Below are positions 21,988 through 33,467 of a stretch of DNA of 64,000 bases, piece by piece. The position numbers were made by a program, and so were the translations under genes. The stretch spans positions 1 through 64,000 of the forward strand of contig MU385896.1 of assembly GCA_022497145.1 (NCBI GenBank). Reading direction: 5' to 3'. Source of the DNA: Rostrohypoxylon terebratum. Its lineage: Eukaryota; Ascomycota; Sordariomycetes; Xylariales; Hypoxylaceae. How positions within the stretch are numbered: position 1 is the first letter of the stretch; each line of letters begins with the position of its first letter. Under the pieces are notes generated by a model. That model did no database searches and had not been told where the DNA came from. It worked only from the letters and a program-made list of their open reading frames with translations.

Positions 21988-23927
21988 TGGCTGCTATAGC
22001 ACTGTCGAGGTCGTGTTCGCCAATGCTACCCTACGTAGACGGCACAACCATAAAAATGACGAACGCGTTCGGTTGGGTCTTTCATAGTCCGAGAGCCACA
22101 GTTCGGGCTTTGCAGATCGGGATTTCCTTAATCCAAGGCTTAGAAATCCCTGAAAAAGTGTGAGAAAGAGTCACGGGAATACGTATCCATGTGTTGTCCA
22201 GGTCTGATTTTTCGCTGTACGCCATGGGGTGGTCAAGCCGGAGCAGGTACACATGTCATACATGATCGACTCGCAATTACTACATACTAGGTAGCGACCG
22301 GGGACAAGGGGATAAGAGAGGAAGGGTTTGAAAAGTGACGAGCCAATGAGGATCCATAAAACGGGCAAATCTTGCTACAGAACCTACTAGTGGTAGACGA
22401 TAGATTAGAACTTGTCACGTCATCTACAGACTATTACCACATGGCATTTTAAAGATCCAAGAGCTACCTGGCTACCAGTTACTAATACTGAGCTACTGGA
22501 TGTATGCCATATGGAGTCATGGACGTATGAAGATGTACAATACGGTATTATTACATACATACGCCCCCGGAGATTTGGCGTAAGACGAGCCAGACCGAAG
22601 CTGCTCCGGAGTCAGCGGAGACAAAAAAAATAAATAAATAAAAGAGTCAGCGGGGACGAGCCAAAGTTGCCCGTACACTAGCCAAGGTGGAAGAGCTAAG
22701 ACTCGAACGGATTTTCAAAACATACGACCACTCGGATCAGCTTGCTACGTACGTGTCGCCTCGGCGCCATGAAAAACGCGACAAAGGTAGGCCTTTCCAG
22801 CCGTCCCTCCATCCAATAATACTATCCATACCTACCGTAGTAGGTATGGACCTAGTACTATAGACTATAGTAGCATGAGTAGGTAGTAGTACCCAATTCT
22901 TCCAAGGTTAGCACGTGTAAATGAAACACAACTCGGCCGAGTCGATATTTGTTGCAACTTATTTCGACACGACGCTGCCCCGTAACTTTTTCAGCTCCGA
23001 ATTTCTCACCTCCCGTTTTCAGACATAGCCCGATCCTCCCGCGGCGGGAAATATGTACGTAGCTACGGCAGCGCCCGCTCGTACATTACGTTACCCTGAT
23101 GACCCTGATTGCGTTGATCACCTTGATCATCTTGGTCACCTCGGGTCACCTTGGTCACCTTCTATGATAATAGAACTGTCAGTCGAAAATCAAGGATTGC
23201 ACACACGTACCTAGGCGAATCTCCGTCGGAACTTTCCTAATCTCGGTTGGACAAAGCAGCTCTGACACGCGGCTTTCAGGGAAGATCCATAAGATCATAG
23301 TGTCCGTTTATATGTGCGTAAGTGTTATATGTACGCCCAAGTATTTGTACGTGTGTATACATTGTTGGTGTGTGTTGTATGCAAGAGCGGGAAAACCGCT
23401 TGGGGTTGTATCGCCTATATACCTATGTACATGCCTCGCCCTCACACCTACACGCCTACACACTTACACAGGTACCAAGGACCTAGGTAACATCAGCGAC
23501 GGGCTGCCTAACTCTCCCCGCCTCGTTCGTCGACCTATGAATTAGACGGCTGCAGTAATAAAGATCTCACGCTTGACAAGCTGACACTGACAGTTCGCTT
23601 CCCCTGAGTTCCTGAACCAAACCCCCGCGCGAAATGCTTCTATATGAGCTTCTTTTCCCCCTTCTCCAACTTAGAGGTGAAATATCCCGTCTCCTCCCTC
23701 CTCCCCCTTCCCGTAGGATTCGCGTCGCTCTACAACTAGATTTGGAGATAACATGCATCCTTCGCATGACAGAATCTCACCACGATCTGAGAGTCCTACC
23801 GGGAATCCTTGGAATCTTGGAATCATGCACCCGAGGTATATTTTACGACGTGGGTGAGGTAGATGATGTAGATGATGTATATGGTATAGATGTAGGTACC
23901 CGGCATATCCAAAGCTTGTCGCTTCGA
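21988..23927. other. Intergenic between LRR kinase and transposon
   Basis: About 1.9 kb without a supported gene. It includes a degenerate tract of GATCACCTTGATC and TTGGTCACC words (23095-23162) and palindromic TAGTAGGTA sequences near 22850. Short frames at 22412 and 23300 look like chance. Confidence 0.45.
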
Positions 23928-23933
23928 TATCTA

Positions 23934-23958
23934 CAACCGGCAGGGATTTGAAAGGTTA
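23934..23958 (+). repeat. Left terminal inverted repeat
   Basis: Left TIR of the Tc1/mariner-type element; an exact inverse match to 25458-25482. Confidence 0.88.
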
Positions 23959-24274
23959 AATCAGTACAAGACCCACCTATCTAGAAGAATCCAGCATATA
24001 ATTGGCCAGTGCTCCAAGATGTACTCCACCACACAATTTGTATGGAAAGGTACATACAACTGCACGGACAAGAACTTGCAAGAAACAACAATTTCCCATA
24101 CCAATCTCACGATACTCTTGGTTGTTGTTTTCCTCGCTTTTTGCAGCACAATTATAAGTGTATATGATCATGATTATATTCAAAAGATTTGTCTGCTTCT
24201 GGGCTACCGACTGGTGTAAGCAAATAATCTCTATCCTAAGTATTAGACTTGTTTTGACCGTTTCAAGCTTCAGT

Positions 24275-25354
24275 ATGGCCTTTATTCCTCCAGCTACTCC
24301 AAAAGCTTCAAATCGCCGGCGTAACTTAACTCGCGACGAGAAGCTCGAGATACGAACGCTCCGAAAGCATGACAAGCTTTCTTATAAAGAAATAGCCTTT
24401 CGAACTGGCCATACCCCGCGCCAAGTGCAAAAAGCTCTCGTAGGTCCTCTCACACCAAAAAAAAAAAAGAGGTCACCCACAGCCAAAACTCGATGAAACC
24501 CAGCTCCGAACACTCGATGATTGGCTACAAAGCAGCTTATATCACCGCAAAATACCGTGGCAAGATATACGATTTTATATACCGGGATTTGAGGGTGTTG
24601 GTACACATGCCATTAAAACTGCCATGAAGACTTTAAAGTACAGCCGCCGGCCTAGAAGAAAGGTGCTGAAGCTTAAAGAATCTACAAAGCACCAACGCTT
24701 GCACTCGCTCGAGAGATGCTCGCACGTTTTCCCGATCCTGAACAGTGGATAAACGGCTGCGTGTGCTTTTCAGACGAGACCTGGGCCAGCCGAAACGCAC
24801 ACGAGCAGCAGTGGCTTACTTTACGTGATGATGAGGATCCAGACGAGTTCGCCGCGTTACGCCAGGATGATCATATAGCTTGGATGTTTTGGGGATTAAT
24901 ATGTGGCTTAATAAAGGGACCGTGGTTTATTTGGCTTAAGGAATACGGTGGAATAAACGCAAATAATTACATCACATACATCCTACCTTTGATCGAACGA
25001 TTTTACAGAGAACGGCGGCAGCAAGGTCTCCTCGAGCCGCTTTTCGTACACGATAACGCTCCCAGCCATAGAGCTAGGCTCACTCAAAATACCTTCGAAG
25101 ATCGTGGTATCACAATACTTAGATGGCCACCGTACAGCCCCGATTTGAATCCTATTGAGAACGTATGGCACTGGATGAAATCGTGGATGGAGCTACATTT
25201 TGATCTAGACGTTCTTTCGCCCGAAGAGCTGTATAACGCCGTACAACAAGCGTGGGAAGCTGTACCACAAGATTACTTATATGCCTTATTTTCAAGTATG
25301 CCACGACGACTTCAATTAGTGATTGAGGCTCAAGGAGACAAGATTGACTTTTGA
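24275..25354 (+). pseudogene. Tc1/mariner-type transposase, frameshifted
   Basis: Three adjoining frames together resemble one DDE transposase of about 360 residues. The first, from the ATG at 24275, holds a helix-turn-helix (LTRDEKLEIRTLRKHDKLSY, then YKEIAFRTGHTPRQVQKAL). The second runs from about 24470 to 24700, and the third from about 24700 to the stop at 25354. Catalytic motifs are intact in the last part: CFSDETW (first Asp), VHDNAPSH (second Asp) and SPDLNPIENVW (Glu). Breaks lie in a 12-A run at 24457-24468, consistent with one extra base, and near 24697, consistent with one lost base. No splice sites explain either, so this copy is probably inactive unless the A-run is a sequencing error. 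Confidence 0.82.
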
Positions 25355-25457
25355 ATAATGTATATTTGCTAGCATTTTGTATGTAAAAGTACAAGATTTT
25401 GAAGTACCCACTGTCCACCAATCATAATTAAGGAAAACTTTGCTACATGTACTACGC

Positions 25458-25482
25458 TAACCTTTCAAATCCCTGCCGGTTG
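25458..25482 (-). repeat. Right terminal inverted repeat
   Basis: Right TIR of the Tc1/mariner-type element, the reverse complement of 23934-23958. Confidence 0.88.
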
Positions 25483-25511
25483 TAGAAAGGTAGGGTAGTT
25501 CTAAATTTCCA

Positions 25512-25542
<31 letters not shown>

Positions 25543-25681
25543 GGTAGGTGTTATTAAGTGAAGCGGTCGCTCGTCGATTTGGGGTCGGATTTGGAGAACG
25601 GTGCACACGATGCATGGGTCTTTTTGCAGGCCCTGGCAGATCTGATACTATGTGGTAAAAAGACGACAAGTTACCCAAGTA

Positions 25682-26051
25682 CCGCCTTTTCTTGAATATT
25701 TGATCGCTTGGCGGAACCACTTTTTCATACGCTAGACCCAATCTCATGGCACTAAACCATATTCAGTTGGAGGCTCTAGCAGTTTTTCTATCAAAATAGA
25801 GATATTTTCGACATTTTTAATGACGATAAATCCCGTAAAATTTCAAAAATTCTGAAAATAATTCCTTATGTAGCATGTATGATTAAGACTCTTCGAATAA
25901 TTTTAATCCTTTTTTTACTAATTATTCAAGTTCGTAAAAGAATAAACAAAGTCATAGGTCGTTGACATTATCCTAGTGCCAGATCCCTTAGAATAGTTTA
26001 GCGTATACAAAAGTGGTTCCGCCAAGCGATCAAATATTCAAGAAAAGGCGG
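25682..26051. mobile_element. MITE with long TIRs, TA-flanked
   Basis: A 370 bp element without coding capacity. The first 43 bases (starting CCGCCTTTTCTTGAATATTT) are repeated inverted at the right end without mismatch. A weaker continuation (ACGCTA/TAGCGT) takes the arms to about 60 bp. TA flanks both ends (25680-25681, 26052-26053). This is the form of a non-autonomous Tc1/mariner-type MITE. Its TIRs differ from those of the neighbouring transposon, so another transposase would have moved it. Confidence 0.85.
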
Positions 26052-26053
26052 TA

Positions 26054-29000
26054 GCAGATAGGGCGGCCAATGATGACGGCGGGTTGTCGTTAGAGACGGA
26101 TGAGATTCTAGAGTGCCACTCGCGTCGATACCTCTTTCTTTTTTTTCCTTTTTCTCTCTTTCTTTCTTTCTTTCTTTCTTTTTTTTTTTTCAATTATCTA
26201 TCGTGACATGGTTGTCATTGTGAGCGGATAAATACCTACCAACCATCCTCGCTACACCCCTATCCTTAGATAATAGAGGGATCTTGAGAAGAAATACAGG
26301 TACCTCAGCCGACTAACGTCGAGATGAGATACCTGAAATGGTCACCAAGGACGTCGATGTCGTCGTGGAAGAATAATATAGTAAAAGATTCACCTCGCGG
26401 CGAGGCGTGAGATTATTACGAGGGATCGTCAGGAGTTACACACTTACGCCTAGTGGTACATAGTACACACTTACATGCCTTACAAGACTTACGCAAGGGG
26501 CTGTCAGCGTGAGACCTCGTTCACCTCGGGACCTGATTACTTGCCTTAGGACCGATCGATGATAGGCGTCCCTGCTAGTCGGTTATGATATTCAAAACGT
26601 CTTGCTCGCGATGAATTAATGCCTCAAGTGATGTTGTCGCCACATAGCCAGGTCGATTAGGTATGAAGGTCATCTTGGTCCCTTGGCTCGATTTACTCGA
26701 GCCAATGGCCAATGGCGAGCAGAGCGGATACCTATAGGTAGTCGATGTGACAGCTTATTATACGTTTTACTGCGCGGTATACCCCCGGCTCTCTTCTAAT
26801 TCTGCATGCGGGATTATATATCACCGGGAACTACATTAGTACCTATATAGCAACTTTGATCTGCTATTTGATACCTATGGATAATCCATATTATATGCCA
26901 TTTGCATTAACAAAACGGATCAGAGCATTATAGTCTGATGTAGGGACCTAATCAAGTCAAGCTCGAACATCTCGAACCATATGAACCACATAAAACCATT
27001 GATAGTCTGAACCACATGAACCGTTCCAAGACACCTGAACGACCTGAGCCACTTGAACCGCTCGATGCAGCGCGATGCAGCTGTGGATATGATCGTGGAA
27101 GTCACAGCGGAGAATTTCATTAACTTCGTTGACGGGGGGGCTTGATGGGGGCTTGACGGGGGTTTGACGATGGTTGACGGGGCTTTGACAGGGACGTTGA
27201 ACACTGTGATCCCAGCGGAATCCCAGCGGAATTCTGCAAGTATTTCGATTAAGAAAGTTGAGGGAAGGCCTAAGGAAGGTCTAGAACAGATTGGCGTAAT
27301 CACGTTGGCATCCGAATCTACCGTAATAGATTTAGCAGCGCAGATCCGCATTGACTTCCTTGACTTCCTTGACTTCCTTGACCTTCGTCAACCTCTTCAT
27401 CAGCAGAAATCGCAGATTACCGGACCGAGCGTGCATTTCGAGTACCGAATTTCATCCCTTCCTCTCGTTTCTTTCATCGCCCGAGCACGCGGTACAGTAC
27501 AGCACAAGCGGTATGATACCTAGGTCCTAGGTACAGTGCATCTAGTGCACCTAGTACAATACATTAATACGATACGATACGATGCGATGCGATGCGATGC
27601 GATGCGACGCGATGATGGCGATTCAACAAGGTGATTCAACAAAGGAAGCTGAAGCATCGGTATCGTTTCGCAGCGGAACGTCGGCATTGGCCATCGGATG
27701 CAAGATCCCTAAGACGGATGCATTGTTCCTGGTTATTCCTCTATGCTCGACCAAAGAGGATGTGATTCGTAGAGCGTCTGGGAAAAAATGGAAGAGGAAA
27801 GATTGGAGAAGGTTGAGAGAATTCGATAAAAGCTTCTAGGGTTAAAAGGGCCTTAGGGCCTTAGGTACATTCATATTAGTAGAGCAATGCCTTACTATGT
27901 AGTAGGTAGTAGGTACTAGGTATGCTGTAGTATTGAAGTATAATTGTATTGTATTGTACAATAGAATACCTGTATTATAGGTACCTGAACTTCCAAGGTC
28001 AAAGCAGAGAGCGGGTGGGGTAAGAGCCTAAGAGGAGAAGAAGCCCTGGAAAGCACTTGCGTAAGTTACTACACAGTACAAGTGTCAAGTGCACTATTAT
28101 TAATACACTAATACGTCCTGTCCTTAGCTGCATGTTGCTGCGAGTCGTTAGGAAGTGACTGCCGTAGCTGCATATTCTGCCACTATCAAACCTAGCACTT
28201 TTCTTATCCATAGATCCTTCTCTCTTAGTATCAATTATACAGACTTACGCACTACGCAAGCCAGCTGCGACCTTGCTAGAGTCTAAAAGTTTAAGAACCC
28301 TTGAAGAGTTTGAAGTTGAAGTCAAAGTCCACCTGTTTTGACCCTAACATACCGAAGTCACCACTAAAAGATCGACAATGTTTTCTACCAAGTAGAGCTA
28401 ATACTGCGTACTAATATGTACCATAGTGGTAGAAAGATTGCCAGGCACCCCAGTTTTCCCATGTGGTTTTTTCTTGAAAATTTCGAAAGACTAAGAAAAG
28501 GCGGCTGCTTGGGTACCTTTAAGGTCTACTATACTAATAATGGGACGAAGTAAAAGAAAGAAAGAAGACTGAAAAAGAATAAAAACGGGGGTAAATGTTA
28601 CCTTATCTTTTAAAAAATACCTCTTTAACTTCCTTTATTAAGCCGCTAGTAACGCTCTTCTGTTAGTACATACTACGTGTACTTATGTACTTATGTACTT
28701 ATGTACTCATCTCACACCTCACACCCTTCTCTCTCTTCTCTTCTCTTCTCTTATCCCACGCCCCCCTCCTTTACCCCCATCCTTACCCTTACCCTCGACA
28801 GGTATGCCCCTGTCACTCTTTTCAGAGAATCTTCCCCCAATTTTCTACTACATACTATGTAGTATGTAATATTCCTTGAACTGATTGAGCGAAACCGAAG
28901 AGGCATAATAGAGAGTGCGAGAGAAAACGTCCCAACGTTGCTCTGCCGTTCTTGTTTTGTGCATCGATACGTCGGCTCGTTATTAGTAGGTGACCAAGCC

Positions 29001-30482
29001 CGCATAGAAAACATTTGAAGTTTTCATCGTCGTCATATCAAGGACCCGCCCCAGCCCCAGCCTTCTAGTCTTCTACATAGTAGATAGGATAAGGGCAGTA
29101 CGATATACTACTAGGTACATAGTAGTTCAATATATTAGGTACCTAGTATTGTACAGCCCTGAAGATTCGAGGATACGTACTGTGTACCATATACATACCT
29201 AGTACACGACCGTTTTAGAGAGACATCAGGATTCAGGACATCTATCACCCTTGTTCAACAGTCTCCTCAATTACCTACTACTAGGTAGGTACATACATAG
29301 GTACTCAGTAGTAGCAGTACTTATCTAGTACTAGTACCTTACGTACCTTACATACTAGGTAGGTACCTCACTACCTCTCGTCTTTACTACGCTACCTTAT
29401 TATCCCACTAGTAATAACTAATACCCTTTTACTACCTTTACTACCTTGACCTTGACCTCGACTTCGACCTCGACCATCCCACATCCCCCATCCCCCATCC
29501 ATGTACCTACCACTTTCAACACTTCCATACTTCCTATTTTGATCTATCCTCTATTCTCTATTATTGAGTATATCCCGCCTGCCTGTCAATTTGTCTGTGA
29601 CCTGTGACGAAACCTCTTCGAATTCATTTCATTTCATTTTATTTCATCTCATCTCATCTCATCCGATCTACTTAGTATTTCGATATCAACCCTGTGCTTG
29701 CCTCGACATCCATCTTCAACGTCTTCAACGTCTTCAACATACTACCTCGATACACCTCATCATGTCTCGCCTGTATCGTACTTGACGCTGCTACTGATGG
29801 GAGGATTTCGTCTTTTACCTACCCTTTCACTTACAACTTACAACTTACAAGAGGTCTATCTTGCCATATATGATCTCAGCTTCTCCGTTCCCGCCCCCGT
29901 TCCCGTCCCCGTCGTCTCATCTATGTTGATCCACTTCGATCGTCTAATCAACGTCTAAAAACATTGTATTATCACCGAACCCGTTTTTTTTTCTCTTGGT
30001 ATTGAGTGGATCGATCTCCCTTGGCTCTAGCCTCTACCACGACAATTGCCCGAAACGCGGATTGCCAAGCTCGGTTTCCAGCCCTAGTGATACATATATC
30101 CAACCATAGCTAGACTGTTAGATCATTCATCGTTTATCATATCTTGATACCCTTATATATCTCTATATCTTCATCACGACACATCCTTGGCCGGCAACCT
30201 CGTACCCAGTGTCGTCATCGTTTAAATATAGGGTTGATGGGTTGCTGTCTTTTTTCTTCTTCTCTTTTTAGTATGTCATAGCAGCAAGTTCACCTTTGTT
30301 AACCAAATAAAGTAAGCATCGCCAACTACTTGCCACTCTTAACTGATTGTCCTAATACGAATACGTGATCTAGTAGAGCCTTTTGGATACTTTGGACATT
30401 GGATGTTGGATGTTGGATATTAAACATCAGAACCAGATATCGGTTATAATCAGGCGAACTACTTAATAATAGTGTCATAGTC
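26054..30482. other. Gene-poor region upstream of the fusion enzyme
   Basis: About 4.4 kb. It holds a TTTC microsatellite (26150-26185), TTGACTTCC triplication (27350-27380), a GATGC pentamer array (27577-27612), CCTAGG palindromes (27517), TACATACTATGTA palindromes (28851-28868, 29090-29360), and a long pyrimidine-rich tract from about 29400 to 30300 that is probably promoter or 5' UTR of the next gene. Both strands of 26920-27520 stay open for over 100 codons, but the sequence is degenerate repeat and resembles no protein. Confidence 0.45.
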
Positions 30483-33467
30483 ATGTTCTCCATAGACAGG
30501 AGTCTTCTTCCGGCCTTGACAACTCGTAAGGCGTTGCTAGTTGTTGACCCTCAAAACGACTTCCTGGACGAGGATGGTGCCAATCCTATCAACTATCCCA
30601 TGGATCTTCCAGACCGAATAGCAGATCTGGTAACCAGCTTTCGACAAGGCGGTGGTGACATAATCTGGGTATCCAGTCGGTTTGAGAAGTCACGGTCTGT
30701 TCTGGATGAGCAGATCTTAACGTCAGACCGCCCCTCTAATCCTCGATCGCCGGACCATTCTCGTGGCCGCCGTCGTCAGGCACCGCAGCACTCGCCACAA
30801 GCCTCCGAGTGCCCCGAAGCTTTCCTAACCCACGAGGCTTCTAACCTACCAAATTGCGTCCGGGCGGGTTCCTACGGGATAGAGATGCATCCGACGTTGA
30901 AGGCGGCCATGGGGCCTAGGGATCTTTCGGTTATTAAGTCTTATTACTCGGCTTTTAGGTCGGAGCAGCTCCTTCGCTTCTTACGAATGAGATTAGTCAC
31001 GGAACTATTCATCTGCGGCGCCTCGACTAATATCGGAGTGATGGCCACCGCTGTCGACGCCGCGAGCCACGGGTATACCATTACCATAGTCGACGACTGC
31101 TGCGGCTACCACAACATAATGCGGCATCGTAATGCCATCAAACAGATTTCGAACACGACAGGCTGTGATATCCTAGCTGCGGAAGATGTGTTAGCGTCCC
31201 TCAAGCCTAAATTTAAGCAGATGAGGAGGTCAGGTGATAGGCCGGCGACATCCCCAGCCGGCAGGTTCTCTACCGTACGTCGTACCGGGGGAGGGGACGG
31301 TTCTTCCGCATCCTCGGCCTCAGAGCTCTTATCGTCGTTTGGGAACCTGTCGCTAAGTGCTGAGCGTACAGCCGATACCCCCAAGCCCCATGCATCTGCG
31401 GAGGATGCAACGCTGCCGATTCAACCCCTGGTGAATCTTATGAGGCCGAGAGCAGCAGAAGGTGGCCGACGATCACGTGCCGATTCTTCTTCGTCGAGAT
31501 CGGGCCAAGCTGGTTCTGTCAGCACGGCCGTGCGTTGTCGGACGAGTCCAAATGATGAGTCACAAAGTAGTGAGCATGATAACAATAATGATGATGTGCA
31601 GGCCCCGCAGGGTAGAAAGACATTACCGCCACCAACTATAAGACAGAATAACAGCGCTGTTACCCGCCAGCGCAGTTCGGAGATTTTACAGCCAGACAAA
31701 GATTATAAAGCAATCGTTTCTGGGCAGGACCAATTAAAAGGCGAAGTCCACTTATCATCAGCAGTAAGCGAACCTAGTTCCTCGTTTGGGACCATCATAG
31801 GACCAGCAGGGATTGTGAGTGAGACACCGAGCGAAAAGAATCCCCAGTCGACTAAAATGCCACCGGAGGATTTGAAGGTTGAGGTTAACGATAATAGCGA
31901 GATGGCGCCCCAGCAAGGAGCAACACCGAGAGAGAGCGAGCCGCTAGCCGAGGGCGACACGAAAGTCCTCTACGACATTCTACCCCCGCCGCTATCCGAT
32001 GACATATTCGACAAGATCAAAGACGAGGTAGATTGGCGGCGAATGAACCATCAAGGAGGCGAAGTACCGCGACTTGTCGCCGTTCAAGGTCAGGTCGACG
32101 AGGACGGCACCATGCCTATCTACCGTCATCCTTCTGATGAGTCGCCTCCCTTGTTCCCATTCACCTCCACCGTACAGAGCATCAGGGAGGTCGTAGAGAA
32201 ACGTCTGGGCCATCCCGTAAACCACGTCTTGATACAACTCTACCGCAGCGGCAACGACTACATCTCGGAACACAGCGACAAGACGCTAGACATCGTCAAG
32301 GACAGCTTCATCGCCAACGTTAGTCTGGGAGCGGAGCGGACGATGGTCTTCCGATCGAAGAGAGACAGCTCGGGCCACAAGGAGCCCCGTCTGCCGCGGA
32401 AGGTTGAGCGAGCGTCCTTGCCCCATAACTCGCTATGCAAGATGGGACTCGTGACAAATATGCGATGGCTTCATAGCATCCGTCAGGACAAGAGGATGGA
32501 CCGAGATAAGACGGCGGCGGAGCTTGCCTACGAAGGCGCTCGCATCTCGTTGACGTTCCGGCAGATAGGGACGTTCCTAGATCGGGACGGAAGGTTGATA
32601 TGGGGACAGGGGGCGACGGCAAAGTCCAAGGAGGCGGCGAGGAGTGTGATTAATGGTCAGACGTCGGAAGCTGTTAGGATGTTGAAATCGTTCAGTAAGG
32701 AGAACTTGACGACCGAATTTGACTGGGACGAGCACTACGGCGAAGGTTTCGATGTGCTACATATCTCAGCTGCGCCCCGCTTGTTCCTGTCTTCGGATGC
32801 GGTCGTAAACATGCGAATTCAGCTAATGCTTGCCGAGTACGGGCTCAGCTATTCTAGGGGAAGCATGTCGGCCCTCTCCGACTGGCGAGGCAGCGATACT
32901 ACTAGCGATCCCGCGGCTGTTCCCATTAAATTTGTCGACGTCGATACCTCTAAGACGACTATAGAGGACGGGGTCGAGATTATGTTGTATCTCGACCGCA
33001 TATACGGCCGGGATGGATCGTCCGAGGCGGGGAACCCGCCGCAGAGGGATCTCGAGAAGGAGTCCGCTCGATTTCGGGAAGCCCTAGCCCTTCTGAGAAA
33101 GCACAGACAAAACCTCGACGCGGAGACGTTCCAATCTGAGATGCGAATCTGGGAGGCGTACGCGGCAGAGGGCAACGAGTTCATCGCGGGACCGACCATG
33201 TCGCTAGCTGACTATGCCTTCTGGCCCATCGTCAACGACATCATGAGGCTACCGGGCCAGTACGGGTTCGGCCCGTCCATCGTCGGGTTCGATAACTTGA
33301 AGAAGTATGATAAACGTATCGGCATGCGGGATTCGGCTAGGAAAACGATAGTGGCGAGCACGAGCTGCATCCGAAAGAAGCCCGCGGACGGTTGCCAACC
33401 CGCCATCTCGGCGTCGGCTTCGACGTCGGTGTCGGGATCAGCTTCGGCTTCCGCCTCCTCCTCGTAG
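30483..33467 (+). CDS. Isochorismatase-AlkB-GST three-domain fusion protein
   Basis: One uninterrupted 994-codon frame from the ATG at 30483. Residues 15-225 are an isochorismatase-like hydrolase: D22 in VVDPQNDF, K152 in VIKSYYSAF, and STNIGVMATA with G185 where nicotinamidase-type members have the nucleophilic Cys. Residues 240-490 are Ser/Pro-rich linker. Residues 495-700 are an AlkB-like Fe(II)/2-oxoglutarate dioxygenase with all ligands: H597 and D599 in EHSDKTL, H664 in RWLHSI, R687 and R693 in RISLTFRQ. Residues 750-960 resemble a glutathione transferase: thioredoxin-like start, then the helical part with FIAGPTMSLADYAFWPIV. The end is a Ser/Ala tail. AlkB proteins demethylate nucleic acids or proteins; the combined role is unknown. 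No targeting signal is evident. Confidence 0.88.
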   Translation: MFSIDRSLLPALTTRKALLVVDPQNDFLDEDGANPINYPMDLPDRIADLVTSFRQGGGDIIWVSSRFEKSRSVLDEQILTSDRPSNPRSPDHSRGRRRQAPQHSPQASECPEAFLTHEASNLPNCVRAGSYGIEMHPTLKAAMGPRDLSVIKSYYSAFRSEQLLRFLRMRLVTELFICGASTNIGVMATAVDAASHGYTITIVDDCCGYHNIMRHRNAIKQISNTTGCDILAAEDVLASLKPKFKQMRRSGDRPATSPAGRFSTVRRTGGGDGSSASSASELLSSFGNLSLSAERTADTPKPHASAEDATLPIQPLVNLMRPRAAEGGRRSRADSSSSRSGQAGSVSTAVRCRTSPNDESQSSEHDNNNDDVQAPQGRKTLPPPTIRQNNSAVTRQRSSEILQPDKDYKAIVSGQDQLKGEVHLSSAVSEPSSSFGTIIGPAGIVSETPSEKNPQSTKMPPEDLKVEVNDNSEMAPQQGATPRESEPLAEGDTKVLYDILPPPLSDDIFDKIKDEVDWRRMNHQGGEVPRLVAVQGQVDEDGTMPIYRHPSDESPPLFPFTSTVQSIREVVEKRLGHPVNHVLIQLYRSGNDYISEHSDKTLDIVKDSFIANVSLGAERTMVFRSKRDSSGHKEPRLPRKVERASLPHNSLCKMGLVTNMRWLHSIRQDKRMDRDKTAAELAYEGARISLTFRQIGTFLDRDGRLIWGQGATAKSKEAARSVINGQTSEAVRMLKSFSKENLTTEFDWDEHYGEGFDVLHISAAPRLFLSSDAVVNMRIQLMLAEYGLSYSRGSMSALSDWRGSDTTSDPAAVPIKFVDVDTSKTTIEDGVEIMLYLDRIYGRDGSSEAGNPPQRDLEKESARFREALALLRKHRQNLDAETFQSEMRIWEAYAAEGNEFIAGPTMSLADYAFWPIVNDIMRLPGQYGFGPSIVGFDNLKKYDKRIGMRDSARKTIVASTSCIRKKPADGCQPAISASASTSVSGSASASASSS

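Larger units (their letters stand above)
23934..25482 (+). mobile_element. Tc1/mariner-superfamily DNA transposon
   Basis: Perfect 25 bp terminal inverted repeats, beginning CAACCGGCAGGGATTTGAAA, lie at 23934-23958 and, reversed, at 25458-25482. Both are bounded by TA (23932-23933 and 25483-25484), the target duplication of this superfamily. The match extends through the flanks (CTAC and GTAG), so the exact end could be a few bases further out. The element is about 1.55 kb and carries one broken transposase gene. Identical TIRs suggest recent insertion. Confidence 0.85.

Noticed and set aside
24457..24475. Intron joining the first two transposase frames
   Set aside because: No GT donor or AG acceptor fits around the A-run; a homopolymer indel explains the shift.
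26920..27523. Open frames over 100 codons on both strands
   Set aside because: The sequence is a degenerate TTGAC/GAACC repeat field, which stays open on both strands without coding.
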